DNA of 64,000 bases from NCBI RefSeq assembly GCF_009671205.1, contig NZ_CP045309.1:6404001-6468000 (forward strand). Reading direction: 5' to 3'. The notes under the pieces were generated by a model. The model was not told the DNA's origin and made no database searches. It saw only the letters and a list, made by a program, of their open reading frames with translations. Source of the DNA: Micromonospora terminaliae. Its GTDB lineage: Bacteria; Actinomycetota; Actinomycetes; Mycobacteriales; Micromonosporaceae. A program made the position numbers and the translations under genes. Of the stretch, positions 13,436 to 22,320 are shown in pieces. Each line of letters opens with the position of its first letter. The stretch's first letter is position 1.

Positions 13436-13993
13436 TTGAGCGTCGTACCACCGCAGGATCCGGCGGCGGAGTCCGTACCCCCGCCGGAGCGCCAGCCGGC
13501 CACCGAGGCCGACCTGGCCGCGGTGGCCGCGCAGCTCGGACGCCCGCCCCGCGGCACCCGGGCGGTGGCCCACCGGTGCCCGTGCGGCCTGCCCGACGTG
13601 GTGGAGACGACGCCCCGGCTGGCCGACGGCACGCCCTTCCCGACGCTGTTCTACCTGACCTGCCCGCGGGCCACCGCGGCGTGCAGCCGGCTGGAGTCGG
13701 CCGGGCTCATGAAGGAGATGGCCGAGCGGCTGGCTGAGGACCCGGAGCTGGCCGCCCGCTACCGCGCGGCGCACGAGGACTACCTGGCCCGCCGGGAGGC
13801 GATCGGCCAGGTGCCGGAGATCGCCGGCATCTCGGCCGGCGGCATGCCGGGGCGGGTCAAGTGCCTGCACGTGCACCTCGGGCACGCGCTCGCGGCCGGC
13901 CCCGGGGTCAACCCGTTCGGTGACGAGACCCTCGCCCTCGTGGAGAAGTGGTGGGCCGCGGGCCCCTGCGTGGACGTGCCCGCGGCGGAGTGA
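13436..13993 (+). CDS. DUF501 domain-containing protein
   Basis: 185 residues. The domain has a conserved HRCPCGLP cysteine pair, an FPTLFYLTCPRA segment and a GRVKCLHVHLGHALAAG segment, a pattern that may bind metal. Function is unknown; it is conserved next to ftsB-like and ppx genes across actinobacteria. The start is uncertain. A TTG at 13436 is preceded by a good GAGAGAGG ribosome-binding site. A GTG at 13409 overlapping the previous stop (GTGA) would add nine residues. Confidence 0.88.
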   Translation: MSVVPPQDPAAESVPPPERQPATEADLAAVAAQLGRPPRGTRAVAHRCPCGLPDVVETTPRLADGTPFPTLFYLTCPRATAACSRLESAGLMKEMAERLAEDPELAARYRAAHEDYLARREAIGQVPEIAGISAGGMPGRVKCLHVHLGHALAAGPGVNPFGDETLALVEKWWAAGPCVDVPAAE

Positions 13994-13994
13994 G

Positions 13995-14507
13995 ATGACC
14001 GCCACCGACGAGATCGTCGTCCGCCGCGCCCGCACCGGCGACGTGCGCGGCATCCGGCGGCTGGTGGACACCTACACCGACGACCGGCGGCTGCTCAGCA
14101 AGGCCACCGTCACCCTCTACGAGGACGTGCAGGAGTTCCGGGTGGCGGTGACGCCCGACGGCACGGTGGTCGGCTGCGGCGCGCTGCACGTGATGTGGGA
14201 GGACCTCGCCGAGATCCGCACGGTGGCGGTCGACCCGGCCTGCCGGGGGCACAAGATCGGGCACCGGATCGTCGGCGAGCTGATCGACGCGGCCCGTGAG
14301 GTGGGCGTCGCCCGGATCTTCGTGCTCACCTTCGAGACCGGGTTCTTCGGGTCGTTCGGCTTCCGCGAGATCGACGGGGCGCCGGTGCCGCAGCCGGTCT
14401 ACGAGCAGCTCCTGCGCTCCTACGACGAGGGTGTCGCGGAGTTCCTCGACCTGGAGCGGGTCAAGCCGAACACGCTCGGCAACAGCCGCATGCTGCTGCG
14501 CCTCTGA
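13995..14507 (+). CDS. argA: Amino-acid N-acetyltransferase, short ArgA type
   Basis: 170 residues, starting 1 bp after the DUF501 stop. It is a single GNAT domain with the acetyl-CoA pyrophosphate loop in VDPACRGHKIG and the FETGFFGSFGF stretch typical of short actinobacterial ArgA enzymes such as Mtb Rv2747. These acetylate glutamate or glutamine at the first step of arginine synthesis and lack the N-terminal amino-acid-kinase domain of E. coli ArgA. The catalytic assignment rests on this resemblance. The position after DUF501 separates DUF501 from ppx. Confidence 0.85.
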   Translation: MTATDEIVVRRARTGDVRGIRRLVDTYTDDRRLLSKATVTLYEDVQEFRVAVTPDGTVVGCGALHVMWEDLAEIRTVAVDPACRGHKIGHRIVGELIDAAREVGVARIFVLTFETGFFGSFGFREIDGAPVPQPVYEQLLRSYDEGVAEFLDLERVKPNTLGNSRMLLRL

Positions 14508-14513
14508 CCCGCC

Positions 14514-15425
14514 TCACGTGCGCCGCGGGTGGGCCGCGAAGAACTCCCAGACCAGGTCGGTGGCGGTGACGCCGGCGTCCGGGGCGGCGAGTTGGCCGGC
14601 GGTGGCGCCGGGCCAGGAGTGGCCCATCTCGGGCAGGCTCCACACGGTCACGTCGCTGCCGTCGGCGCAGCGGGCGTCGGTCCGGCTCAGGCCCTTCGGC
14701 GCCGCCGGCTTCCGCCCCGCCACGGGCCGGCAGCCGAGCCGGCGCTGCCAGGTGCGCAGCCCGTCGTGGAAGGTGCCGGCGTACCGGTCCTGCCCGCCGA
14801 CGAAGGTGATGACCGAGACCGGCCGCTTCGGAACGTAGCTGTCCGGCTCGGTCAGCGGGCCGCTGTAGCCGCCGCTGACCACGCCGATCGCCGCGAACAC
14901 TCCGGTCGCCTCCACAGCGAGGCGGAAGCTCAGGTCACCGCCGTTGGAGATGCCGGTCAGGTAGACCCGGTCCGGGTCGGCCCGCCAGGTGTCGACCAGG
15001 TGCGCGGTGAGCGCGGTGAGGAACCCCGCGTCGTCCGCCGACCCGCAGCAGATCAGCGCGTTGAAGCCGCCGTGCTGCCCGTCGGGGTAGGCGACCAGGA
15101 AGTTCTCCCGGTCGGCGCGGGCGTCGAGCCCGGTCAGCTCCCGCATGTCGGCCCCGGAGCCGGGGAAGAAGTGCAGCGCGATGACCAGCGCCGCGGGGCG
15201 CGCCGGGTCGTACCCGGGCGGGGCGTGCAGCAGGTAGCTGCGGTCCACCCCGCCGTGGCGCAGGGTCAGCTCGTGGTCCCCGGCGGCCGGACGCTCGCTG
15301 GGCGCCGGCGTGGCAGCCGACCGCGCGCCGGGTGTCGGCGCGGCGGCCGGCTCGGCCTTCCCGCCGCACGCCCCACTGCTGAACGCCAGAACGAGCCCCG
15401 CCAGCACCGCGATCGTCCGCCGCAC
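14514..15425 (-). CDS. LpqC-type PHB depolymerase family esterase, secreted
   Basis: 303 residues from a GTG at 15425 preceded by a GGGGAGGGCGG ribosome-binding region; an upstream GTG (15458) adds eleven residues and is less likely. An alpha/beta hydrolase of the esterase/feruloyl-esterase/PHB-depolymerase group: GISNGG around Ser160 is the nucleophile elbow, and MGHSWPG near the C-terminus holds the catalytic His. The signal ends SSGAC, an imperfect lipobox, so it may be a lipoprotein like mycobacterial LpqC or simply secreted. The substrate is unknown. It is convergent with argA, with a 6-bp gap. Confidence 0.85.
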   Translation of the reverse strand: MRRTIAVLAGLVLAFSSGACGGKAEPAAAPTPGARSAATPAPSERPAAGDHELTLRHGGVDRSYLLHAPPGYDPARPAALVIALHFFPGSGADMRELTGLDARADRENFLVAYPDGQHGGFNALICCGSADDAGFLTALTAHLVDTWRADPDRVYLTGISNGGDLSFRLAVEATGVFAAIGVVSGGYSGPLTEPDSYVPKRPVSVITFVGGQDRYAGTFHDGLRTWQRRLGCRPVAGRKPAAPKGLSRTDARCADGSDVTVWSLPEMGHSWPGATAGQLAAPDAGVTATDLVWEFFAAHPRRT

Positions 15426-15524
15426 GTCCCGCCCTCCCCGTGGGTGTCCGGGCTCCACCGTCGGTTCCGGGACCCGAGCCGGTCAACCCTTTCGGTCCTC
15501 GCCGAAGCCGGGCACGCTGCTTCC

Positions 15525-16511
15525 ATGCTGCGGCTGCACCTCGGACCGGCGGACCTGTGCCGGGTACGGTTCGTCGACCGCCTGCACCCCGTCGGCACCG
15601 CCATGCTGGCCTGCCAGGCGCTGTTCGACCCGACCACCGCCGCCATGGCACCGGACCTGGTGGCCGCGGCCGGCACGGCGACGTCCGTACGCGAGGTCCG
15701 CGCCGCCGCCACGTCGCTGCGGCACTTGCTGCCGGCCCGCGGCCGGCTGCCCGACTTCCTCACCCCGTTCGACGGGCTGGACTCGGTGGCCGCCGGCCTC
15801 GCGGCGATCCGGTCCACCCCCGTCCGCCGGGTCCGGGAGGAGGTCGCCGCCGCCTACACCGAGGTCGCCGCGACACCGCTGCGGCGCGCGTTCGCCGCCG
15901 CCGATCCGACCGCGCTCGACCTCTTCGGCCGGGCCCTCGACACCTGGTTCGGCGCGGTGCTGGCCCCGCACTGGTCCACCCTGACCACCGTCCACCAGCG
16001 ACAACTGGCCGACGCCGCGCACCGGCTGGCCCGGCGCGGCCTGGCGGGTCTCTTCGACGGGCTGCACCCGGCGATCCGGTGGCGGCCACCCGTGCTGGAG
16101 GTGCGCACCTGGTGGAGCGGGGAGGTGACCGGCACCGGGGAGGGGATGGTGCTGCTCCCGTCACCCGTGGCCGGCCCGCTGCCCCGGGTCCTGGTCGAAC
16201 CGGGCCGGCCGGTCCTGCTCGTCTACCCCGCCGCCATGCCCGCGCGGGCCGCCGATCCGGCGGTCGACCCGCTCGCCGGGGTGCTGGGCACGACCCGGGC
16301 GGCACTGCTGCGTCGCCTCGCCGGGCCGGGTCCGCACACCACCACGGCGCTCGCCCGGGGCGTCGGGATCGGCCTCTCCACGGCCTCCGAACACGCCACC
16401 GCGCTGCGTGCCGCCGGCCTGCTCAGCACCGAACGCGACGGCGCCGCGGTCCGCCACCGGCTGACCCCGCTCGGCGCGCACCTGCTCGGCCGCCCGGCGG
16501 CCGACGACTGA
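15525..16511 (+). CDS. ArsR-type winged-helix transcriptional regulator with long N-terminal domain
   Basis: 328 residues. The last 80 residues contain a winged helix of ArsR type (LGTTRAALLRRL, then TTTALARGVGIGLSTASEHATALRAAGLL). The first 240 residues are an actinobacterial extension of unknown ligand specificity, rich in Ala/Arg, seen in many Streptomyces regulators of the DUF5937-like group. ATG 15525. It is divergent from the LpqC-like esterase with a 99-bp spacer, so it may regulate that gene; this is inference only. Confidence 0.8.
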   Translation: MLRLHLGPADLCRVRFVDRLHPVGTAMLACQALFDPTTAAMAPDLVAAAGTATSVREVRAAATSLRHLLPARGRLPDFLTPFDGLDSVAAGLAAIRSTPVRRVREEVAAAYTEVAATPLRRAFAAADPTALDLFGRALDTWFGAVLAPHWSTLTTVHQRQLADAAHRLARRGLAGLFDGLHPAIRWRPPVLEVRTWWSGEVTGTGEGMVLLPSPVAGPLPRVLVEPGRPVLLVYPAAMPARAADPAVDPLAGVLGTTRAALLRRLAGPGPHTTTALARGVGIGLSTASEHATALRAAGLLSTERDGAAVRHRLTPLGAHLLGRPAADD

Positions 16512-16647
16512 GTCTTCGTCGCGCCGCCCTCTTGATCGACTCCAGACCGCCGGGCCGGCGGTGTCCACCCGCCCCTGATGCCACCACCTCCCGCGAGGTG
16601 GAGTGGATCAGCCGGCGGGCGGTCGAGGCTGCCGTAGGGTGGCAGCC

Positions 16648-17589
16648 GTGACGACGCGTGTGGCCGCCATCGACTGCGGGACCAACTCGATCCGACTGCT
16701 GGTCGCCGACCTGCCCGACCCGTCCGCCGGGCCCCAGGCCCCGCTGGTCGATGTGAGCCGCCGGATGGAGATCGTCCGGCTCGGCCAGGGCGTCGACCGC
16801 ACCGGCCGGCTCGCGCCCGAGGCGATCGAGCGGACCCGCGTCGCGCTCGCCGACTACGCGGCGGAGATCCAGAAGCTGGGCGCCGAGCGGGTGCGGATGT
16901 GCGCCACGTCGGCCTCCCGCGACGCGTCCAACGCCGCCGACTTCCGCACGATGGTCGAGGAGACCCTCGGCGTGGCGCCCGAGGTGGTCACCGGCGACGA
17001 GGAGGCCCGGCTCTCCTTCACCGGCGCCGTCCGTGGCCTGCCCACCGACGCCGAGCCGCCGTACCTGGTGGTCGACATCGGCGGCGGCTCGACCGAGTTC
17101 GTGGTCGGCACCCGCGAGGGCGGCGTCCAGGCGGCGATCTCCATGGACATCGGCTGCGTCCGCATGACCGAGCGCCACCTGCACGGTGATCCGCCCGGCC
17201 TGGACGAGATCGCCGCGGCGCAGGCCGACATCGCGGTCGCGGTGGACCGGGCGCTGACGGCGGTGCCGGGCCGGGAGGCCGCCACCCTGGTCGGTCTCGC
17301 CGGGTCGGTCACCACCGTGGTCGCCATCGCCCAGGGCCTCCAGGAGTACGACCCGGAGCGCATCCACCACGCCCGGGTGTCGTACGACCAGGTCGCCCAG
17401 GTCACCGCCGACCTGCTGGGGAAGACCCGCGAGCAGCGGCTGGCCATCCCTGTGATGCATCCCGGCCGGGCCGACGTGATCGGCGCGGGCGCGCTCGTGC
17501 TCCGGGTCATCATGGAGCGCGCCGGAATGCCCTCCGTCGTCGCCTCCGAACACGACATCCTCGACGGCATCGCCTGGTCCCTGGCCTGA
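16648..17589 (+). CDS. ppx: Ppx/GppA family exopolyphosphatase
   Basis: 313 residues from the GTG at 16648. The family removes terminal phosphate from polyphosphate or from pppGpp using an ASKHA-fold ATPase-like active site. The N-terminal phosphate loop AAIDCGTNSIRLLV and the second loop VVDIGGGSTEFVVG are intact, as are ATSASRDASN and the C-terminal GAGALVL. It is the short actinobacterial form that lacks the HD and C-terminal domains of E. coli Ppx, similar to Mtb Rv1026, and it closes the eno block. Confidence 0.93.
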   Translation: MTTRVAAIDCGTNSIRLLVADLPDPSAGPQAPLVDVSRRMEIVRLGQGVDRTGRLAPEAIERTRVALADYAAEIQKLGAERVRMCATSASRDASNAADFRTMVEETLGVAPEVVTGDEEARLSFTGAVRGLPTDAEPPYLVVDIGGGSTEFVVGTREGGVQAAISMDIGCVRMTERHLHGDPPGLDEIAAAQADIAVAVDRALTAVPGREAATLVGLAGSVTTVVAIAQGLQEYDPERIHHARVSYDQVAQVTADLLGKTREQRLAIPVMHPGRADVIGAGALVLRVIMERAGMPSVVASEHDILDGIAWSLA

Positions 17590-17696
17590 GACGGCCCCGC
17601 ATGATCGATGTCGAGCGGGCCGGCCCTGGACGATGCTGCTCCCCGGGCCCGGACGCAGTCGGACTGCTCCGGGTTGGCGGGTGAGCCGTCAACGGT

Positions 17697-18386
17697 TCAC
17701 GTCGAACGCTGGCGTGGCCAGTCCGACGACCGCCCGGACCGGACCGCGGAGCCACCCGACAGCAGCCCGGCCCAGTCCGAACGACCCGCCCAGTCCGACC
17801 CGCCGGCCCCGGTGGAACCGCCGGTCCGGACCAGCTCCGGTTCGGAGGTGCCGCGCGGCGTGCTCAGCCCGAGGCCGTCCACGCCCAGTGGGCGGTCCTT
17901 CTGGGTCGCGGGCGGGATGATCTCGTCCGCCTGCAGCGCCGCCGGGGTCTCGGCGGCTGGCTGCGGCCACCGCTGCCAGCGGCGGATGCTCACGACCCCG
18001 ACGAGGAGCAGCGAGCCGACGAGCAGCGTCGTCCCGGTCCGGAGCGGCGCCGCCAGGTCGACCTGGTGCCCGCTCAAGGTCAGTTGATGGTCGAACAGTT
18101 TCGCCACCGCGGTCGGGTTGACCAGCAGGCCCAGGTAACTGGCCGAGTAGGCCAGGCCGGTCAGTGCCGCGCCCAGCGGGGAGAACCGGAGCGTGGCGAT
18201 GAGCCCGAGCACGAGCCCGGCGGCGGCCAGCACCAGCGCGGGCCGGACGAAATCTCCGCTGGCCAGGGCGCCGTCGTTCAATGCGGCGGCGAACGCCTGT
18301 TCCGACCGGTCCTGGCCGAGGGCGAAGAGAATCCAGGCCAGCGGACCGACGATGGCTGCGGCGAGCACGGTTCCGAGGTGTCGCAT
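17697..18386 (-). CDS. Multi-pass membrane protein of unknown function
   Basis: 229 residues with four hydrophobic segments (about 5-25, 48-66, 70-90 and 118-137), then a soluble tail of about 90 residues. The tail is Gly/Ser/Trp-rich at its end, with a repeated SDWAGR-like motif (GGSDWAGRSDWAGLL). I recognise no family. The stop codon lies inside an imperfect dyad GTGAGCC...GGTTCAC (17681-17700) that may terminate it and the convergent ppx. ATG at 18384-18386. Confidence 0.75.
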   Translation of the reverse strand: MRHLGTVLAAAIVGPLAWILFALGQDRSEQAFAAALNDGALASGDFVRPALVLAAAGLVLGLIATLRFSPLGAALTGLAYSASYLGLLVNPTAVAKLFDHQLTLSGHQVDLAAPLRTGTTLLVGSLLLVGVVSIRRWQRWPQPAAETPAALQADEIIPPATQKDRPLGVDGLGLSTPRGTSEPELVRTGGSTGAGGSDWAGRSDWAGLLSGGSAVRSGRSSDWPRQRST

Positions 18387-18518
18387 CCGGGCAACGTACC
18401 GATGGTCCGCGTCGATGAGCAGGCCCCATAAGCGAAACTTAAGGCAATTCGCACGCCGCGGTGGCTGGGGCGGGGCACGCGGAGCGGGTCACGGACGGCG
18501 TCGCGCGTCCGGCGGTGG

Positions 18519-19145
18519 TCAGGTCCGTTCGGTGGCGAGGCGGGCGCCGAAGCCGAGCAGGGCCACCCCGGTCAGCCCGTCCAGCCAGCGCCGGACCCGC
18601 CGCCGGGACAGCAGGGCCCGGGCCCGGTTCAGCGCCGCGATCAGGGCCAGCAGGTAGGCGAGGCTGAGCACGGCGTGGCTGAGTGCGAAGGCGAGCAGCA
18701 CCCCGATCGGCGCGCCGCCGCCCACGAACTGGGGCAGGACCGCCAGGTAGAACGCCAGCACCTTCGGGTTGGTGACGTTGGACAGGAAGCCCTGCCGGAA
18801 CCCGGCCAGCGCCTGGCCGGGCGGGGCGACGTCACCGGCCAGCGGGGCATAGTCGCCCCGCCAGGCCGACCGCCAGGCCTGCACCCCGAGGTACGCCAGG
18901 TACGCCACACCGGCCCAGCGGATCGCCTCGAAGAGCGGCTGGGAACGGACGATGAGCGCGCCGAGCCCGGCGGCGGCGGTCACCCCCTGCACCGCGTTCG
19001 AGGCGGTCACGCCGATGGCGCTCCACCGGCCCCGGCGCCGCCCCGAGGCCAGCGTGTTGCGGGTGACCACGGCGAAGTCCGGCCCCGGAACCAGGATCAG
19101 CACGGTGGCGAACACCAGGAAGGACGCGTAACCGCTCCACGACAC
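18519..19145 (-). CDS. LysE/RhtB family amino-acid exporter
   Basis: 208 residues from a GTG at 19145. Six hydrophobic segments and the hallmark N-terminal VLILVPGPDFAVVTRNTLASGRRRG motif region (GPDF/GPN near residue 20), plus the FLSNVTNPKVLAFYLAVLPQF stretch, identify a LysE/RhtB-type exporter of amino acids or homoserine lactone-like solutes. The substrate is not predictable. It is divergent from a small PadR gene, sharing a 65-bp promoter region, so it may be under PadR control. Confidence 0.92.
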   Translation of the reverse strand: MSWSGYASFLVFATVLILVPGPDFAVVTRNTLASGRRRGRWSAIGVTASNAVQGVTAAAGLGALIVRSQPLFEAIRWAGVAYLAYLGVQAWRSAWRGDYAPLAGDVAPPGQALAGFRQGFLSNVTNPKVLAFYLAVLPQFVGGGAPIGVLLAFALSHAVLSLAYLLALIAALNRARALLSRRRVRRWLDGLTGVALLGFGARLATERT

Positions 19146-19173
19146 ACCCCGAGCCTAACCAGCTACCACGTTC

Positions 19174-19203
19174 TTGACGGTACTACGTAATCCACACTAG
19201 TGT
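19174..19203 (+). promoter_or_regulatory. Putative promoter of the padR-HAAS operon
   Basis: TTGACG (19174-19179) and TAGTGT (19198-19203) are separated by 18 bp and end 7 bp before the GTG start at 19211, so the transcript may be leaderless or nearly so. Between them is TACTACGTAATCC, centred on the palindrome TACGTA, which could be a PadR autoregulatory site. Confidence 0.45.
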
Positions 19204-19210
19204 CCGGAGC

Positions 19211-19543
19211 GTGGATACGACGCAGCTCCTCAAGGGCGTGCTCGACCTCGCCGTTCTCGCCGTGCTCAAGGACGCGGACGGCTACGGTTACGACATCCTC
19301 CGCCGGCTGCGCGAGGCCGGCCTGGAGGAGGTCGGCGACGCCTCGGTCTACGGCACCCTGCGCCGGCTCTTCGCCGCCGGCCTGCTGACCACCTACGTGG
19401 TGCCGAGCGAGTCCGGCCCGCACCGCAAGTACTACTCACTCAACGCGGCCGGCCGGGACCAGCTCACCCGCGCCGGCAAGACCTGGCGCTCCTTCGCCAC
19501 CACCATGGACGCACTGCTCGACGATCGGGGGATGGCGGCATGA
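19211..19543 (+). CDS. Small PadR family transcriptional regulator
   Basis: 110 residues, essentially only the winged helix: LLKGVLDLAVLAVL, GYGYDILRRLREAGL and SVYGTLRRLFAAGLL, followed by the wing and a short helix. GTG start. The gene overlaps the next, a HAAS-domain membrane protein, by 4 bp (ATGA). This pairing is common: PadR with a HAAS/DUF1700 membrane protein, thought to form a repressor plus membrane partner responding to envelope conditions. Confidence 0.92.
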   Translation: MDTTQLLKGVLDLAVLAVLKDADGYGYDILRRLREAGLEEVGDASVYGTLRRLFAAGLLTTYVVPSESGPHRKYYSLNAAGRDQLTRAGKTWRSFATTMDALLDDRGMAA

Positions 19544-20592
19544 CCGTCACGGGGCAGGAGATCGCGGACTACGTCGACCGGGTGCGGGCGGCACTCGCCG
19601 ACCTGCCGCCGGCGGTTCGGGACGAGCTGACCGAGGATCTGCCGGAGCACCTCGCCGAGGTGGCCGCCGAGTCCGAGGGCAGCCTCGTCGACCGGCTCGG
19701 CGAGCCGGAGGCGTACGCGGCCGAGCTGCGGGCTGCCGCCGGTGCCGAGGCGGGAGCCGCACCGGGACGCCGGGGCCGGCGACTGGCCGCCGCGCAGGCG
19801 CGTGCCGGCGTCCAGCTGCGCGCCCTCGACACCCAGCTCGGCCCGCTGCTCGGGCAGTCCTCGGTGAGCGAGTTCCTCCGCCCGCTGCGCCCGGCCTGGT
19901 GGCTGCTGCGCGGCTGGCTCGCGGCGCTGGTGATCTCGGTGGTGCTCCAGGAGCCCTCCGGGTTGCTTCCCCGGCTCGACGGCAGCGTGCTGGCCGGCCT
20001 GTTCCTGCTCGCCGGCACGGTCCTCGCCTCGGTGTGGCTGGGCCGGCGCTCCGCCGGCATCCACGGCTGGCGGCGGCAGCTGGTGCAGATCGGCACCGCG
20101 GCACTACTGGTCTTCTCCTTCGCGATGCTGGTCAACGTCGACCACCACGCCAGCTCCGACCAGTTCGGCAGCTACCAGGAGGTCTCGGGCGGCGACCGGT
20201 ACGACCGGATCGAGGACGTCTTCGTCTACGACCAGGAGGGGCGGCTGGTCCGCAACGCGCAGCTCTTCGACCAGAACGGCGTGCCGATCCGCCTCGGCTG
20301 GCCGAGCTGCCTGGACGCGAGCGGCAACATGCCCGCGCCGCGCAACGCCTACCCGTACTGCCCCGACCGGGCGCCCTTCGGGCCGCCGGCGCCGGCCGCG
20401 CCGACCCTGACCGCCCCGCCGGCGCCGGCCGCGCCGACCCTGAACGCCCCGCCCGCACCGGGCGCGAGCGTCGCCCCGGCCCCCGGCGCCAGCGTGGCCC
20501 CCGCACCGAGCGGGAGCGGCGTCCCCGCGCCGGCCGTGAGCCCGTCGGCCGCGCCCGGCGCGAGCACGCCGACGCCGGCGCCGACCCGCTGA
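19540..20592 (+). CDS. HAAS-domain membrane protein with Pro/Ala repeat tail
   Basis: 350 residues. Residues 1-70 form a HAAS (helical DUF1700-like) domain: IADYVDRVRAALADLP, then ELTEDLPEHLAE. Three hydrophobic helices follow at roughly 125-142, 150-166 and 184-200, then an outer region (YDRIEDVFVYDQEGRLV) and a tail of 11-residue repeats rich in Pro and Ala. Start overlaps padR (ATGA), showing coupled expression. The extracytoplasmic tail may cross the cell wall. Function is unknown beyond a likely partnership with the PadR. Confidence 0.85.
   Translation: MTVTGQEIADYVDRVRAALADLPPAVRDELTEDLPEHLAEVAAESEGSLVDRLGEPEAYAAELRAAAGAEAGAAPGRRGRRLAAAQARAGVQLRALDTQLGPLLGQSSVSEFLRPLRPAWWLLRGWLAALVISVVLQEPSGLLPRLDGSVLAGLFLLAGTVLASVWLGRRSAGIHGWRRQLVQIGTAALLVFSFAMLVNVDHHASSDQFGSYQEVSGGDRYDRIEDVFVYDQEGRLVRNAQLFDQNGVPIRLGWPSCLDASGNMPAPRNAYPYCPDRAPFGPPAPAAPTLTAPPAPAAPTLNAPPAPGASVAPAPGASVAPAPSGSGVPAPAVSPSAAPGASTPTPAPTR
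20383..20448 (+). repeat. In-frame 33-bp tandem repeat
   Basis: Two near-identical 33-bp units with starts 33 bp apart (20383 and 20416) encode PPAPAAPTLTA and PPAPAAPTLNA. Further degenerate copies (PPAPGASVAPA, PGASVAPAPSG) follow. The low divergence suggests recent slippage or recombination. Confidence 0.85.
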
Positions 20593-20601
20593 CGCCGACC
20601 T

Positions 20602-20637
20602 CCGAGGGGTGCCCGCCGACCGGCGGGCACCCCTCGG
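20602..20637 (+). terminator. Strong hairpin terminator after the padR-HAAS operon
   Basis: The arms CCGAGGGGTGCCCGCC (20602-20617) and GGCGGGCACCCCTCGG (20622-20637) are perfectly complementary over 16 bp around a GACC loop, 10 bp after the stop. There is no T-run, as is usual in high-G+C actinobacteria. Confidence 0.85.
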
Positions 20638-20853
20638 CGCGTCCACGGTGGAGGGCCGGGTGAGGTGCCGGAGCGCGGGGCGGTCCGCCGGCCGGCCCCG
20701 GCGGCGGTGACGGACCGGTCCGGGAGACGAACAGGAGGTGAATGCCACTGTTCTTTCGTCTTCCCCGGGCCGGTGAGCGCGTGGCACGCTACCCGCACGT
20801 AACACCCACTGTGCGACCAGCCAACGATGACTGACCGCTAGGAGGACGGGACC

Positions 20854-21567
20854 ATGGGCGAGATGGTGAGCTTCACCGGCAACGGAGGGACGAGCGAGGG
20901 GTATCTCGCGATACCCTCCGGCGGTGCGGCCAGCCCGGCGGTCATCGTCATCCAGGACTGGTGGGGTCTCGTGCCGCACGTCCGGGCCGTGGTGGACCGC
21001 TTCGCGGAGGCCGGCTTCGTGGCCCTCGCACCCGACTTCCGGCACGGCGGCCCGGCGAGCAAGCCGAGTGAGCCGCGGCAGATGTTGAACAGCACCCAGA
21101 TGGACGAGGCGGCGACCGACATCGCGGCCGCCGCCGAATACCTCGCCAACCGGCCCGAGGTCGCCGGCAAGGTGGGCTGCGCCGGTTTCTGCGCCGGTGC
21201 CAGCCTGGCGCTCTGGTCCGGCACGTTCTCCGAGCGCATCGTCGCCACCGCCGGCTTCTACCCGCGACTGCCCTGGGAGGGCATGCGCACCGGCGCGGCC
21301 GACAACGCCGGCCGCACCGACTGGGCCGGCTACGCCGGCAAAGCCGCACTCATCCACTGCTCCGAGGCGGACGGCCTGTCGGCCGCCGACGGGGTGCAGA
21401 GCGTCCGCCGGGCCATCGAGACCGCCGGCGGCACCTGCCAGACCTACGACTACCCGGGCACCGCGCACGCGTTCTTCAACGAGGACCGGCCGGAGCACTT
21501 CGACCAGCGCGCCGCGGCCACCGCCTGGGCCCGCACGCTGGAACTCTTCCGGGCCAAGCTTGGCTGA
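20854..21567 (+). CDS. Dienelactone hydrolase family protein
   Basis: 237 residues from ATG 20854, preceded by an AGGAGG ribosome-binding site. Alpha/beta hydrolase with the cysteine nucleophile elbow GFCAGA (Cys113) and the catalytic His in GTAHAFFN, as in dienelactone hydrolases. The usual Glu of the QEWWG motif is Asp35 here (QDWWG), which may change the activation of the cysteine. The biological substrate is unknown and no aromatic degradation genes lie nearby. It is followed, with an 8-bp overlap, by a uracil-DNA glycosylase gene. Confidence 0.88.
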   Translation: MGEMVSFTGNGGTSEGYLAIPSGGAASPAVIVIQDWWGLVPHVRAVVDRFAEAGFVALAPDFRHGGPASKPSEPRQMLNSTQMDEAATDIAAAAEYLANRPEVAGKVGCAGFCAGASLALWSGTFSERIVATAGFYPRLPWEGMRTGAADNAGRTDWAGYAGKAALIHCSEADGLSAADGVQSVRRAIETAGGTCQTYDYPGTAHAFFNEDRPEHFDQRAAATAWARTLELFRAKLG

Positions 21568-22300
21568 GCCGCGTACCCCCGCCGAGGTGGTCGCCCGCGC
21601 CGCGCGGGCGACCGACCTGGCCGACCTCGACGGCGCCGTGAGCAACTGCTTCGCCTGCCCCCGGCTGGTGGCCTGGCGGGAGGACGTGGCCCGGGTGAAG
21701 CGGGCGGCGTTCCGGGACCAGCACTACTGGGGCCGGCCCGTGCCCGGCTTCGGCCCGCCCGACGCGCGGATCGGCATCCTGGGCCTGGCGCCCGCCGCGC
21801 ACGGCGGCAACCGCACCGGCCGGATCTTCACGGGGGACCGCTCCGGCGACGTGCTCTTCGCCGCGCTGCACCGCGCCGGGCTGGCCAACCAGGCGACCAG
21901 CGTGTCCGCCGACGACGGCCTGGCCCTGCGGCACACCCGCATCTTCGCCGCCGTGCGCTGCGCACCGCCGGACAACAAGCCCACCCCGGCCGAGCGGGAC
22001 ACCTGCGCGCCGTGGGTGCACCGCGAGGTCGCGCTGATCCGGCCGACCCTGCGCGTCGTGGTCGCGCTGGGCGCGTTCGCCTGGGCCGCGTGGTGGCCGG
22101 TGCTGCGCCAGGTGTACGGACAGCGCCCGCCCACACCGCGCCCGGCGTTCGGCCATGGGGCACACTGGTCCGGCACGTCCGCACCGGCGTTGCTCGGCTG
22201 CTACCACGTCAGCCAGCAGAACACCTTCACCGGGCGGCTGACACCAGCGATGTTGGACGACGTGTTCGCCCGGGCCAAGGACCTGGCCGGGGTGGACTGA
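21560..22300 (+). CDS. Family 5 (UdgB-type) uracil-DNA glycosylase
   Basis: 246 residues from a TTG at 21560 that overlaps the previous gene by 8 bp; a GTG around 21588 is the main alternative. Motif A is [14 protein letters not shown] (75-88), lacking the polar catalytic residue of family 1 as expected for family 5. Motif B is [12 protein letters not shown] (216-227), with Val where many members have Pro. Cysteines 30, 33, 134 and 149 fit the 4Fe-4S cluster. The enzyme excises uracil and other deaminated bases, which matters in a G+C-rich genome prone to cytosine deamination. Confidence 0.92.
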   Translation: MAEPRTPAEVVARAARATDLADLDGAVSNCFACPRLVAWREDVARVKRAAFRDQHYWGRPVPGFGPPDARIGILGLAPAAHGGNRTGRIFTGDRSGDVLFAALHRAGLANQATSVSADDGLALRHTRIFAAVRCAPPDNKPTPAERDTCAPWVHREVALIRPTLRVVVALGAFAWAAWWPVLRQVYGQRPPTPRPAFGHGAHWSGTSAPALLGCYHVSQQNTFTGRLTPAMLDDVFARAKDLAGVD

Positions 22301-22320
22301 GGAATGCGTGAGGCGGTGGG

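Noticed and set aside
17681..17700. Dyad GTGAGCC...GGTTCAC overlapping the stop of the 17697-18386 membrane protein
   Set aside because: It has a G-U pair and only a short loop. It could be a weak terminator for convergent genes, but evidence is too thin for a separate feature.
20593..20853. Possible small gene between the HAAS operon and the dienelactone hydrolase
   Set aside because: Apart from the terminator and the AGGAGG site before 20854, no frame with a plausible start, ribosome-binding site and codon pattern is visible.
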